Position numbers and translations under genes: made by a program. A stretch of 64,000 nucleotides of DNA from Coptis chinensis (taxonomy: Eukaryota; Streptophyta; Magnoliopsida; Ranunculales; Ranunculaceae), in assembly GCA_015680905.1 (NCBI GenBank), contig CM027381.1, positions 13,865,501-13,929,500 on the forward strand, in the 5' to 3' direction. This document shows positions 25,030-38,452 of this stretch, one piece after another. Within the stretch, counting starts at the first letter, position 1. Each line of letters opens with the position of its first letter. Under the pieces are notes generated by a model. That model ran no database searches. It was given only the letters and a program-made list of their open reading frames with translations, and had not been told where the DNA came from.

Positions 25030-25440
25030 TCGAGGGGGAAGGATAGCGAAAATTGTATGAATAAGAATGGCTTAAAAAAAGAGATTTATAGGCAATCTAT
25101 GAGGCTATACCAATCTGAGTCCAAGTGTATTTAATGACCCATGTGATTATGAAACAAAGATCATAGGGGATCCACAAAAGTCTTTGTCATGTCAGATATC
25201 CAAATACAATTAATGAGATGGTTTAATGTTTAGAAAATACGGAGGAAAGTTTCACAGGGTAGTTAAACTTACACGTAATTTCAGAAATGATGATCATAAC
25301 TCAGTAATAGAATATGGATAGAATAATCGAGCTGCATGTGTGACAAGTGTTATGTGTACCTTGTAGCGTGCGCGATTTTCTCTGAACACGATGTGTATCC
25401 ATTAATTATTTCGGTGAGTTTTGGATGGCCTTTCTTTGTT

Positions 25441-25490
25441 ACTTATTATTATTATTATTATTATTATTTTTTTATTTTTTTTTTTATTAG
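25441..25490. repeat. (TTA)n / T-rich run in Athila A
   Basis: About eight ATT units followed by T-rich sequence. The homologous site in element B (42,970-43,090) is much longer. Confidence 0.85.
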
Positions 25491-26560
25491 AGAGGAAAAG
25501 ACGACTAATATACACAACTAATTAATACGGAACTTCTCCATTTAATACGTAACCCGTACAAATGTGTGAGAATTATTTAACACACCATACTAATATACAA
25601 AATGAAAATCAGAAAAAGAGACGGTTACATAGATCTAGATGTTCTGGATCATGTTATGCATGAGTGACAAGAGAATAATGATAAACACTGTTATCACGAC
25701 TAATGTGATAGCCCATTCGCGTTGCTCCTTTTCCCATCGCTCTAGTTTATTCATTATTGGCAAAAAATTGAAAATTTGTGATTGAGAGAAGGGAATGAGT
25801 GAAAGAGGAAAAGAGAGTTGTATTTATAACTTGGTTTCTGACCGTTGGGCATGTGACCGTTTGGATCAGTCCGTTGGGTTCTGACCGTTGGGCTTTGTAC
25901 CCGGATCTTTGGTTTTTGGGTCGGGTCAAAATTTTGGCCCAAGTACAAATGAATTACAGAAATTCCTCTTATGTCCCGAAATGTTCTGAAATTTCAAACG
26001 TGGAAATTCGATTCGTTTCAACTCCGAATTTAACGGATGAGATATCGAAACGATCAGTATTAAAAATGCCATCCACTAGAATATGAAACATCACATTCAA
26101 ACATCAATTTTTATTTTTTATTTTTTATTTTTTTAACAATCTTTGGTTTTTATTTATTTATCCTTTATTTACAAATGTACAAGTCGAGAAGAACGTGTCA
26201 ACAACATCGGAAATCCAAATAAAACAACACATCACAACAGCTTAACTCAGGCAACTTTCATGTCGGCTCTGGGTGAACCCAATCCAAACCCCGGTGTGGC
26301 TTATCCTTTATGTTTTGGGGGCCTAGGGTTTAGGACGGTACCATCCTTGACCAATGTGCAATGGTCTAATAATAATATTACCCTTAGTACATATGGTATA
26401 GCCTCAAACCGCCCCGAAACAGTCATTTAGAAAACTGAACGGGGTTGGCCTGGGGGAATCCATTGCCCGTACGAACTAGGAAATGTCCGATGGTGCATAT
26501 AACGACTCTCTTTGGGCACCATGCTGGGTGCTAATAAAACAAAACGAGTATATACATGTT

Positions 26561-26726
26561 GAGTCTTTTAACGTCAGATCCTCAAGACGAAAGTGAGTCT
26601 TTTAACGTCAGATCCTCAAGACGAATGTGAGTCTTTTAACGTCAGATCCTCAAGACGAATGTGAGTCTTTTAACGCCGATCCTCAAGACGAATGTGAGTC
26701 TTTTAACGCCGATCCTCAAGACGAAT
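26561..26726. repeat. 32-34-bp tandem array in Athila A (5 units)
   Basis: Units of GAGTCTTTTAACGTCAGATC plus CTCAAGACGAATGT start at 26561, 26595, 26629, 26663 and 26695. The array lies between pol and ORF3. Element B carries four units at the same place, so the array pre-dates their separation. Confidence 0.92.
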
Positions 26727-27218
26727 CCCAACCTGTGGGAGAGCAACGGACGACGACGGTTTATCCCGTTGAGCTGGTGTCGCACAATAATATACCTTAT
26801 ACCGCTCATCTCGATAAAAGATCAAGACCGACGAAAGGAGTTTGACAGGTTCATACACCACCCCATCCTTTTCGCCGCCGCTTTTTTCGAAGCAAAAGTA
26901 CTACGACCATTACCAATTCGAGATGGGTGAGATTTGGACCAAATGATGAGTTGGAGTTCGCGAGGAAGAGAATAGAAAATGGAGGAGAAAGAAGGAGTTG
27001 AAATTTTTGGTACCCATTGTTTTCCGAGGCACGCTTTGCTCGATTATCGAAGACATTTATACTCGGTTCCAAGTAGAGTTTTTAAGTGGACTAAGGTTCC
27101 GCTTTTGCAACCACACACTCTAGGGAATTTTAGAAAAGAAAATAGAAGAGGGCCCGGCCACCCTAATGGCATACTTTTCTTGTTTAAATACATGGAAAGA
27201 AGTACACCAAATAATCTA

Positions 27219-30200
27219 TTAGTCCGGTAGACCGGATCATTGAGAAGAGTCTCTTCGACATCCGAGAGCGCAACTCATGATAATGTTTAAGGCGCTGGCC
27301 ATTTACTTGGAATTCGCTACCATCATTTTCGTTTTTCACGAGATATAGCCCATAAGGGGTGACAGCAGAGAGACAAAGAAAAGGACCGCACCATCGAAGT
27401 TTTTAATTTTCCCGAAAAATGTGTAATCTTAAGTTGTACATCAAAACTTTTTTGACCGACTTTGAACTCTTTTCGCAATATGTGCTTGTCATGCACTCTT
27501 TTCATGTTGGCTTTATAGGATTTCGAGAGATCATAGGCATCAATCGAATTTCCTCAAGATCATTTAACCGCAATTTTCTCTTTTAACCGCCACGCGTTAG
27601 TGTTATAATTGAGGCTTTTGATGGCCCATAGAGCACGGTGCTCAAGTTCAACCGCAGATGACAAGGTTTTACCAAAAACGAGGCGATACGGAGACATCCC
27701 TATAGGTGTCTTAAAAGTCGCTCAGATGCCCACAAGACATCGATAATCGTAGAGACCGATCTTTCTAGATGGATTGACAGCTTTTTCCAAAATGGATTTT
27801 ATTTCTCGATTAGAGACTTCTACTTGACCACTGGTTTGAGGATGATACGGAGTTGCCACTTTGTGCGTGACTCAATATTTCTTAACTAATGATTCAAAAA
27901 TTTTATTGCAGAAATGTTTTCCCCCGTCACTAATTATAGCTTTTGGAACACCAAATCGAGAGAAAATATTTTCTTTTATAAACAAAACGACCGTTTTATG
28001 ATCGTTAGCTTGACATGCCAATGTCTCAATCCATTTTGACACATAGTCAACTGCTACAAGTATTTATAGGAAGCCATGAGAATTTGGAAATGGACCCATG
28101 AAGTCGATTCCCCATACATCAAAGATTTCCACAATTAGAATGGGATTTAAGGGCATCATATCGCGTTGAGTAATGCGACCTAATCGCTGGGCAAATATTG
28201 CATGCTTTGCAATGCTCATGTGCATCTCTAAACAAAGGTTGGCCAATAAAACCACATTGTAGAACCTTGGCCGCAGTTTTCTTACCACTAAAATGACCAC
28301 CACAAGATTGTTCATGGCGGATGATAACACATCGTTGTGTTCCCACCGGAATGCAACGACGGATTAGTTGGTCCGAACAATACTTGAAGAGGTAGGGATC
28401 ATCCCGAAATAGAATTTCACATGGATAAAAACTTTTTCGGTCATTACGAGACCAAGATAAAGGAACTTCCTCGGTAACTAAGTAATTTACTATGTCACAA
28501 GTACCAAGGGGACGAAAAAATAGAGTACAAGTGTTCATCCGAAAAGAATCACGATAGGTTCAAGATCGCGATATCAACATCACCGACAAGTCTTGATAAA
28601 TGGTCTGCAACCACATTTTCGCTACCTTTTTATCTCTAATTTCGAGAGTAAACTCTTGCAAAAGGAGAATCCATCGGATCAACCTTTGTTTTGCATCTTT
28701 TTTCGCCAAATAGATAACGGCGTCGCATGGTCGATGTAGACAATAGTTGGAGAACCCACTAGGTAAGGATCGAAACTTATCTAACGATATACAACGGCGC
28801 GAAACTCTTTCTCGGGTGGTATAGTTACGCTTGAGCTTCATTAAGGGTTTTACTCGCATAATAAATGACAACCGGCTTATGTTCTCGGCGTTGCCCTAGT
28901 ACAGCAGCCAATAGCATAGTCGCGTGGTCACACATTAATTCAAAAGGTTTAGACCAATCGTGGTTGAATTATGGGAGCGTAGTTTAAGCGGTTTTAATAC
29001 CTCAAAGGCTTGTTTGCAAACCGAACTCAAATCAAAAGCATCTTTAAGCGGAGATTGGTTAAAGGTCTAGCAACCTTTGAGAAATCTTGAATAAATCTCC
29101 TATAGAAACCTCAAGCGGTCCTAAGAATCTTGCGAATGTCTCGAACTGTTTTTGGTATAGGAAGTGAAGCAATTTTTTCTATCTTAGCTTTGTCGACTTC
29201 GATTCCGTCCTTTGAAACGATATGTCCTAAAACTATTCCTTTAGTAACCATGAAATGGCATTTTTCCCAATTAAGAACAAGGTTTTTCTTCTTCAACAAC
29301 GTGTAAAGACTTTTTCAAGATTTGATAGACAAATTATCGAAAGAATCTCCATAAATTGAGAAGTCGCCCATGAATACCTCCATAAACCGCTTAACCATAT
29401 CACTCGAAAATATGAAGTATGCAGCGTTGAAAGTACCAGTGCATTGCAAAGGCCAAAAGGCATTCGCCTATATGCAAATGTACCAAATGGACAGTGAACG
29501 CGTTGTCTTTTCTTGATCAGCAGGTCGATGACTATCTGAAAATAACCGAATAACCATCAAGAAAGCAAGAATAGGCATGACCGGCTAAACGCTCGAGCAT
29601 CCGATCGATGAATGGAAGTGGAAAGTGATCCTTACGAGTGACGGCATTAAGTTTGCGATAGTCAATGCATATTCGCCATTTTATCGATACGAAATGAAAT
29701 GCATTCATCTTTATCATTTCGCATAACCGTAATGCCGATTTCTTTGGAACCACGGTACAGACTCACCCAAACACTATCGAGAGATAGGTAAATAATACCC
29801 GCGATCTAGTAATTTTAACACTTCCTCTCGACCACGCCTTTCATGGTAGGGTTTAGCGACTGTGGTTCACGCGACGCCTTAGCATTTTCTTCCGTGTATA
29901 CGCGATGGGTGCACACATTAGGTTCAATGCCTTTAATGTCATCGAGGGACCATCCAATAGCGAACGATGTTGTTGAATGACATTAATTAAACGAGCTTCC
30001 CGATCGCCGCTTAATTGTGAAGAAATAATAACCGGGTGACGACCATCGAAAGATCAAGTCAGATGCGTATTTTAATTCGGAAGGAAGTGGTTTTAATTCA
30101 GGTGGCGGAGCGGGTATTAAAGATTCTTGAGGAAGGTCATCATCCATGTAGTAAACAGATTGATGATCATCCAAGTTACTTGACATCACCGTTGTAGGGG

Positions 30201-31347
30201 TCAAATAATGGTACCGACTCTAATAACTCATTTACTTCTTGTGTATAATCATCGCCCCTCAAACTCGTGATTCGCTAAAGGAAAGAAATTGGTACACTTC
30301 ATCTTCGTGAAAAGAGTTTGTGAAATACTCTTACGGAATGTTTATCAACCCCGCTTGACCTCACCATCAATGTCGCTCGAAGTTGTTTCATCAACTTGAA
30401 CACATTCACCTCGACCGAAAAGATTTCGGGACATGGTCATGGAACCATCTCGACAGCTTAATAAGAGCTTTAGCAAAGGCAAGGAATGGACGCCCTAAGA
30501 TGATAGGAATGGAATCACATGCAACTTCAGATCCAAAATAACAAAGTCTACGGGATAGAAGAAATCTTGAACTTTTACAAGGACGCTTTCCACAATTCCT
30601 TTTGGATACTTTATGGAACGATCGGCTAACCGTAGAGTCATGGTGGTAGGTTTGAGCTCATGAAGACCTAGTTGTTTAAATAAATAATATGGAAGTAAGT
30701 TCACACTAGCTCCTAGGTCTAATAGAAAGCAAAGAGTCGTATTTGTCACCTAAGGTGCATGGAACCGCTGGTCTACCGTGGTCCTTGTATTTTACTATAC
30801 CATTGTGTTCGGTGATGGAGGGAAACCGCTCAGTGAGGAACGCTTTGTTGAGGAACATTAGTTCTCCTTTTGTGGTGCACATATCTTTCAGAAATTTTGC
30901 ATGTTTTGGTAATAGTTTTAAGGCATCGAGAAAAGGTAAGTTGATTGTTAAATTTTGAAAAGTCTCTCGAATTTCAGCAAAATTGTCATCAGGTTTATTC
31001 TTTGCCAAGCCTGCAGGAAATGGTGCCTTAGGGCGGAATTTGGCAAAAGGGTCTACTTGCTTGCTTCCTACATTTGGAGGTGTTGACTCAGTTGAATCTG
31101 GGGAATCTTCCGTAGGTTCATTATTAGAAATAGATTCCTTGGAACCCTCTTTTTCCTTTGGTTGATCATCTGGCATACGTATCTGATTGTCTACAGTTTT
31201 TCCAGATCGTAAAGTAGTGATTGCATGCACCTCACCTTGGTTGGGGGTGCTTGTACCAGGGGCATTGGTCAGTTCAAAGGCTGTGTTTTCTGGTTTAGGG
31301 TTTGAACCGCCAGGCAGAAACACTTTTTTCGACTTTTTTCTTGCCAA
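27219..31347 (-). pseudogene. Athila A pol: protease, RT, RNase H, integrase (broken)
   Basis: Domains in order along the minus strand: a linker with VHAITTLRSGK; protease with LLDLGASVNLLPY at about 30,730; RT with WRICIDYRKLNAVTRKDHFP at about 29,660 and FLDGYS at about 29,565; and the active-site motif at about 29,365, which reads FMGDFS with Gly where FxDD elements have Asp. RNase H ends [20 protein letters not shown] at about 28,660. Integrase has [13 protein letters not shown] at about 28,110 with the first Asp, [10 protein letters not shown] near 27,830 with the catalytic Glu, and a GPF-type C-terminus. Stop at about 27219. At least eight frameshifts are visible. Confidence 0.9.
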
Positions 31348-32790
31348 TCTGCTGAAGTGATTGTTGGATAGACGTTAAAATTTGAGACTGTTGGTTCATG
31401 TAAGCCAAGAAAGTCTCATTTGTCCTATCCCTAATGGTTGGCGCAGGTTGTGCAACAGGTAGTAGTTCTCGATTATTGCTTAGAAGTTGTTGATTATAGT
31501 TGGGATTTGGATTAGCTGGAACAAGGTTGCGGTTGGTCTGATAATTAGCATTAGAATTATTTTGAAATTGACCTTGTTGGTATTGTTGATTATTTCCTTG
31601 GCGGTATGGAATAAAATTATTGGTAGGTCGAACAGGTTGATTAGCGAAACCAGGAGGAGCCCCCATTTGTTGGTTATTTTTTGGCCGCCGAAATTCGATG
31701 TTGTCTCCACGGTGAATTGAATGTTGAATGCACATGCCTCCTCCGCTTGTTAAGTAGGGGAAGCATATAACAAGGGACAATATGCATCGATGATCGGGAC
31801 TAAGACAAAGGACACAAGGAGTGGTGTCAACGCTCATGACCGGTTTTTGTAGTTGATCGCTTACTTGAACCGCAAGGGCATCTACTTTTTAGTTAGGATT
31901 CTATCAAATTTTTTATTTCAGGATCGGGTTTTACCTCAAAAATAGATGTGGCTTTTGTAACAGTATCCTTTGATGATCTAGACGACTCAGTGTTACCTCA
32001 GTGTGTACTTTTTTTCGCTTGTTTTTCAAGAAAAGTATAAGCTTCAGTAGCTCCTTTGTCCATGAAGCAACCTCCGCTCATTATATCAAGAGTTTCTTTT
32101 GATGATCGAGAGACCATTAAAGAATGAACGAACAAGGACAGCTTTTTCTAGTTGGTGGTGAGGACATTCTAACAGAAGATCAGTAAAACGACTCCATGCT
32201 TCTGTAAAGGATTCATGAGGATTTTGACGAAAGAATTGAATTTTCTGAAGCATTTCAGTTGTTTCCTTCTGAGTGTAAAATTGAAGCATAAAAGCTTGAA
32301 CTAGTTTATTCCATGTGTCTATGGATTGTGATTGTTGTCCCGCTAGCCGATTGACGCTTTTTCCGCTTAAAGTGAATGGAAACAAAAGCAAAGAGTTGTT
32401 CCTTAGAGACTCCACTGGATGATGAAATGTTGTTGCCACTTGTTGAAGTCTACGAAGATGATTGTACGGTTTTTCGTGCTCCAAACCATGATATATTGGT
32501 AACAAACTGAAAACGCTTGGGGATACTAAAAAATCACCAACAATGTCCTCAAGTTTGATGCAGGAAGAAGGTCCTTCCTGTAATGCAGTATAGAAGTCCG
32601 AGAGGGGCTTCTCTGCTAGTGGAGGATCGTCGGCCATAATGATAGAAGTTGATGGCGACGAAGGATTGTGATGAAGGTAATTAGCAGAAGAAGAACAATT
32701 TTTATTTGAGAACTTACACAATTGCTTATCGTATTTTTTTCGACGATAGATATGTTCAATTTCTTTAGTGGAACCAGACCTTAATCTCAT
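31295..32790 (-). pseudogene. Athila A gag (broken)
   Basis: It starts at MRLRSG (32790). An internal MADDPP and the conserved LFPFTLSGKS, IDTWNKLVQAFMLQFY, NPHESFTEAWSRFTDLLLEC and LVRSFFNGL are the typical retrotransposon gag capsid core of Athila. The Asn/Gln-rich tail follows. The zinc knuckle is damaged: CVLCLSPDH is followed by RCIL and no properly spaced Cys, where element B keeps CX2CX4HX4C. In-frame stops and a frameshift lie near 32,000-31,850. Gag would form the particle that packages element RNA. Confidence 0.88.
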
Positions 32791-33089
32791 GCAAGCATAA
32801 AATTAAATCTAACTTACAGAAGGAATTATGAGGACTCGAATTTTATTATTATCTTAAGCATTAGGGTTGAACAACATATATGCCTAAGCCTGCCGCTAAC
32901 GAAGTGGAAGCTAGGAATACGTGTGCATAAACCAACAACCCGTGTCACAAGAGAGATATGAGGGAGGATTTCCGTGCAAGCAAGCACGGTTCTAATTAAG
33001 TAACCTCAATCTTTCAAGTTTCCTAGACACCATTGGAATATGATTAAGATTTATGGAATTAAAATTTATGCAAAGGTGGTATTAAATTA

Positions 33090-33116
33090 ATTTTTTATTT
33101 AATTTTTTTTTTTTTT
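33090..33116. repeat. T-rich run in Athila A leader
   Basis: AT/T-rich simple sequence in the roughly 1.6-kb leader between the 5' LTR and gag. Element B has a much longer version at 52,150-52,240. Confidence 0.8.
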
Positions 33117-34414
33117 AGATTTATGCAAGGGTTAAAATACAAACATGCAAAAACACGATCTACTCATACAATACTATGTGCAAGAGCATGTGAAGGTACT
33201 CTACTCATAATGATAGCTATACCTAATAGGCAAGTTTGTGTCATCGATAATTATTTCCATAATGCATGCAAATAAACATCGCGAATAATGTATATGCACG
33301 CTTAATTTGTAAATCGATATTACGTAAACGTATATCAACAAAGTATAATGGGGAATTTGAATCACTCATAATGTATCTAAATACCTTAGCATACCTAATA
33401 CAATATACATCTGCATGAGAATAGATGACAAAACTAAACATGCAAAGTATTATACCTAAACTAAAATACGACTTTGTATTGCATAATAAATCGATTTCGA
33501 CAATACTCATTGAGATTGCGAATGTCCTATAGAGAGCAGCTTTACCCCGTAGGTTTAGAAACAATTTACCCAACTCAGATTTTAACCCTCGTTGGAATGT
33601 TCTCCTCTTTCTTGACAAAATCGACTTTATTATTAGACAAGACCGTAATGCGATAATGAGAGAAATATCAAACATGTAACAAGAAACATTTATACGTAGA
33701 AAGACATATACCCATGCAATACAGTACCATTAATATGTAAATATACATTCATATGCAATTCATGTCCGTGTAATCGTATATAAATATTTACCGGTATACG
33801 AACTTGGTTCATGCATAATTCTAGACTAAAACTTAAATAATAATCAATAAATATTTCCTAATACTATATACATGGCATACATGCAGAAAAACATAAAAAA
33901 AAAAAAATTACACTAATACTGAAAATTGGAACCTGTAGCTTCTCGCGTTTTCGCCCTCGAAACAAAAGTTTCAATTCGTCGATGCGATTAATCCCAAAGG
34001 ATTATTGATATTTTCAGGTACAAGGCCAGATATTTAGGCCTGAAAATGGATCAAGGTAGATCAGGAGATGCTGTTGGTTGAACAGGAGCAACAACTAAAG
34101 AAATTCACCCGCGGACGCGGGTTCCACTTGCGCACGCGACTCTACACCCGCGCACGCGTGTCCAGTATTTCAGAATACTTTCAAATTTTCTCAGAAGTCT
34201 TATAATCGCCTCAGAGTTATCTCTCCCAAATCCTAACTTTTGGTACCGAAGTGGAACGAATTTTTTTTTGATTACAGTCAATCAGCGAGGCAAAAAAAAT
34301 ACGAAAAAATAACAAAAAAAAAAACATAAACGAAAAGCGAAAATGAAAGGAATGAAGAGAATGGGGTTCCCCTTGATGCAACTTCCGATCTTTAGCACAC
34401 GCTCTATGGCTTTT

Positions 34415-34429
34415 AGAACAACAGCGCCA
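34415..34429 (-). promoter_or_regulatory. primer-binding-like site of Athila A
   Basis: Read on the minus strand, TGGCGCTGTTGTTCT begins four bases inside the 5' LTR. Its first eleven bases match ten of the TGGCGCCGTTG expected for priming by tRNA-Asp, which Athila elements commonly use (family knowledge). Confidence 0.6.
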
Positions 34430-34433
34430 TTTT

Positions 34434-35874
34434 TGATATATGCTTGAGAACACTACTTAGAGTTTTGAACTCTAAAATTAATGTAAAAGCAATCAAGATT
34501 CCTTACTCACGATCTTCGCTTCGTAGAGTTTGAATAAGGATTCAACTAACCTAAAGCTTAGAACAACTAAAAATTAGATGTTACAATAAAGGGAAATTAA
34601 GGAGTAAGGATATAACATAAATGTTAGATTTTTCCTTCCTATACAAACATTAATAAAAACATTAACAATGAAAACATGCACTTAATAATCAAATGGAAAT
34701 TTGAAAGAGAAATTGGAGAGTTAATCCTCCTCATGTGAAACTATCATTAGTGTTGATTTGAAATAGGTTTTGATTCTTCCTAGACTCATAGACAAGTCCC
34801 TAACGGAAAAATTGATTTGATCCCTAGCATGCATGGCTCACTAAAGAGCTCATACATGCTAGCAAGTGAAACCAAACAATGACTTATCTCTAAGCTCATT
34901 GCTTGATTTCTAACTAAACTCTACACCAACTACCATTTTGGGGTAGGATGTAGAGTTAGTTGTTCTTCCTAAACCTACCAAACCAACAATTGGTTTACCC
35001 TCACATGAGTTAGACCAACTCCCCAAAAGGGAAGTTAGCTCATGATCCTTGGGACAAAGACTTATGAACTAATAAAAACACCAAAGAGAAAGAGAGAGAG
35101 AGAGAAGAAATATCCACAACCAAACTCACTTCTATATTTTCTAGAAGAACAAGTGTTCCTCCATTAAAACTATTACAAGCTTTTTAATAAAAACCAAAAC
35201 TAACTTCTCATTTTCACTAAGGAACTAAAATAATGTCATGTGAGGAAAATAAGTCAAGGGAGTAAATGTAGTGTCCCCACATTTGTCTAATTTCTTCTCC
35301 ATTTGAGAGAAATCTCATTTCCTCCTACGTGAATTATCAAACCACATTGATTCATTTTTATCTACCACATTAAAACAAAGTGACACCTTGCCTTTTTTTC
35401 ACTATTAACACCTAATCTAATTTATTACATGTAAGGTGTCAACTTTGCACCAATAATTTGTTATCTTTGTCTTGATATGCTCCATGATTGATGACTCATC
35501 CAATCTTGTAGCCCCGCATAGATAGTCCATGTCCATATGCGATCCAATGGCAACCGATATTTTGGCAGTTTTACAACTTCCCGCCTATGCGTAGAGTTCA
35601 TCGCCCCGATTGTCTGAGCAGCTCTCTTGTCGCATTCGGAGTCCTGGTTCGAGAGGTAGGAGCTTTGGAAGTTTGATGCTTCTACATGGATTTGGGAGAA
35701 TTCATATATATGCCGTTCCTCGTGCTTTATTGCAGGTTTAACCAATATTTCCATGTTTATTGTAAATACCTGCAAAAGTATGAAAACATATTTATTTCAT
35801 GATTATTAAACACATAATGAACCAAATTTATATGTCTCAATAGGGTTTCATAATACACTTTTGGGTGCTTATCA
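34434..35874 (-). repeat. Athila A 5' LTR
   Basis: 1,441 bp, paired with 19506-20939. Both A LTRs share words that differ from B, for example ATTAATGTAAAAG versus ATTGGTGCAAAAG, confirming the pairing. Confidence 0.95.
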
Positions 35875-35879
35875 GTTGA

Positions 35880-36982
35880 CTTTGACTGTTGACCATTGAT
35901 GGTTGACTTTGACCTTTGACCATGACATGTTGACTTTGACCATGACATGTTGACTTTGACTTTGGCCGTTGACTGTGGAATGTTGACTTTTCCAGTTTTT
36001 CACACATTTGATTATATGGACAAATGTAGTAATAAAATGTTATCGAAAATTGTATAACTTGGTTGGTCATTATCTAATTTAGATTTGACGTGAGTAGTGT
36101 GTAAAGCATATATATATTAGGCTTTGATGGTGGGCTGTGGACTGTTTAATTGTGCTACGTTTTATGTTGTATGCTATATGGACAATGTAGTAATAAAATG
36201 TTGTAGAAGATTGTATAAACTTGGTTGTCATTATCTAAGAAAGATTTGACATTTATGTTGTGTATTTTTGACACGTGACGATATTGAGATGTTAGGAGAC
36301 ATTATATTCCTAATACGCTATAATAAAAATGTATGCGATACGTTGAAGCAATTGTGACATGATATAATATGTTGGGATATATGTATTAATGCAATATCTT
36401 GGAGAAATTTATATAAACGCTCCATTATTATATATGTGAAATGCTACTATGAGGTAGTGTAGTATTGGTGAATATTTGCCCACGGGATTGTGGCTTAGTG
36501 CAATAATATATTGGCACGTGAAAGAATGAAAGTGGTTATGTGAAATAATTGAGATATTTATAAATATTGTGGCTTAGTGCAATAAGGTAATTGACACAAG
36601 TTATATAGTGGAATGATTATGAGTCATAGATGTATGACACTTGAATAAACTTTTAACGAAAATCCTATAACCTAGCTACCACAACTTATGTGATTGGCCC
36701 TCGGCGTTCAGTTAATCTGAATGGCCTTCGGGCGAAGTAATGTGATTGGCCCTCCCGGCGTTTGAAGAAAGCTGAATGGCCCTCCCCGGCGAAATTTAAT
36801 AGTGGCTTGATTTTTCCGAATATTTACAAAAATAGAACGAGATGCTCAATATTTTATGCCGAATAGTGGCATTACTTACATAATGGCTTCCGTGTGAGGA
36901 TTTACCTGGTGTGCGGCATCCCGCTCAGGGTAGTTACGTATGGAGTGGTACATTATGTAAGGGGAGGCATGTGGATGTACAT
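35880..36982 (+). repeat. solo LTR segment 2, with internal repeats
   Basis: It starts in the same GTTGACTTTGACC repeat that segment 1 ended in. Two diverged copies of a roughly 75-bp block (TATGGACAAATGTAGTAATA...) lie at about 36015-36090 and 36178-36253. Four copies of a TGGCC(C/T)TC...GGCG word lie at about 36,695-36,790. There is no ORF of note. Confidence 0.78.
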
Positions 36983-38425
36983 TGATATATGCTTGGACAC
37001 TACTTAGAGTTTTGAACTCTCTAAATTGGTGCAAAAGCAATCAAGGTTCCTTACTCACGATCTTCGTTTCGTAGAGTTGGAATAAAGATTCGAACTAAAC
37101 TAAAGCTTAGAACAACTACAAATTGGAATTTACAATAAGGGAACTAAAGAGTAAGGAGTAATTATTAATGCTAGATTTTTCCTTCCTACACAAACATTAA
37201 TAAAAACATTAAAATGAAAACATGCACTTAATAATCCTAAAATGGAAATTTGAAAGAGAAATTGGAGAGTTAATCCTCCTCCTGTGAACTACCATTAGTG
37301 TTGATTTGAAATAGGTTTTGATTCTTCCTAAACTCATAGACAAGTCCCTAACGGAAAAATAGATTTGATCCCTAGCATGCATGACTCACTAAAGAGCTCA
37401 TACATGCTAGCAAGTGAAACCAAACAATGACTTATCTCTAAGCTCATTGCTTGATTTCTAACTAAACTCTACACCAACTACCATTTTGGGGTAGGATGTA
37501 GAGTTAGTTGTTCTTCCTAAACCTACCAAACCAACAATTGGTTTACCCTCACATGAGTTAGACTAACTCCCCAAAAGGGAAGTTAACTCATGATCCTTGG
37601 GACAAGGACTTATGAACTAATAAAACACAAAAGAAAGAGAAAGAGAAAGAAGAAAAATCCACAACCAAACTCACTTCTATTATTTCTTAGAAGAACAAGT
37701 GTTCCTCCATTAAAACTATTACAAGCTTTTTTTTTTTTCAAAACAAAAAACTTCCTTCTCATTTTCACTAAGGAACTAAAATAATGTCATGTGAGGAAAA
37801 TAAGTCAAGGGAGTAATTGGAGTGTCCCCACATTTGTCTAATTTCTCTTCTCCATTTGAGAGAAATCTCATTTCCTCCCACGTGAATTATCAAACCACAT
37901 TGATTCATTTTTATCTACCACATTAAAACAAAGTGACACCTTGCCTTTTTTTCACTATTAACACCTAATCTAATTTATTACATGCAAGGTGTCAACTTTG
38001 CACCAATAATTTGTTATCTTTGTCTTGATATGCTCCATGATTGATGACTCATCCAATCTTGTGGCCCCGCATAGTGGGTCCATGTGCAGTCCAATGGCAG
38101 TCCGGTATTTTGGGCAGTTTTACAACTTCCCGCCTATGCGTAGAGTTCATCGCCCTGATTGTCTGAGCAGCTCTCTTGTCGCATTCGGAGTCCTGGTTCG
38201 AGAGGTAGGAGCTTTGGAAGTTTGACGCTTCTACGTGGATTTGGGATAATTCATATATATCGCCGTTCCTCGTGGCTTTATTGCAGTTTAACCAATATTT
38301 TCATGTTTACTCGCAAATACCGCAAAAGTATGAAAACATATTTATTTCATGATTATTAAACACATAATAAACCAAATTTATATGTCTCAATGGGGTTTCA
38401 TAATACACTTTTGGGGTGCTTATCA
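36983..38425 (-). repeat. Athila B 3' LTR
   Basis: 1,443 bp, TGATATATGC to GTGCTTATCA on the plus strand, followed on its right by the polypurine tract. It matches 53555-55000 and shares the B-specific words. Confidence 0.95.
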
Positions 38426-38452
38426 CATTACCCCCCAAACAAAGACTTTGCT
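38426..38452 (-). promoter_or_regulatory. Athila B polypurine tract
   Basis: On the minus strand, TTTGTTTGGGGGGTAATG abuts the 3' LTR. Confidence 0.7.

Larger units (their letters stand above)
19506..35874 (-). mobile_element. Athila-type Ty3/gypsy retrotransposon A (16.4 kb)
   Basis: Full-length minus-strand element bounded by GTTGA TSDs (19501-19505 and 35875-35879). On its coding strand the LTRs begin TGATAAGCAC and end CATATATCA. Order along the element: 5' LTR 35874-34434, a primer-binding-like site just inside it, gag, pol, a tandem repeat array, ORF3, ORF4, a polypurine tract, and 3' LTR 20939-19506. Domain order and sequence match the Athila lineage (non-chromovirus Ty3/gypsy). Every ORF is broken by frameshifts. 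Confidence 0.95.
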
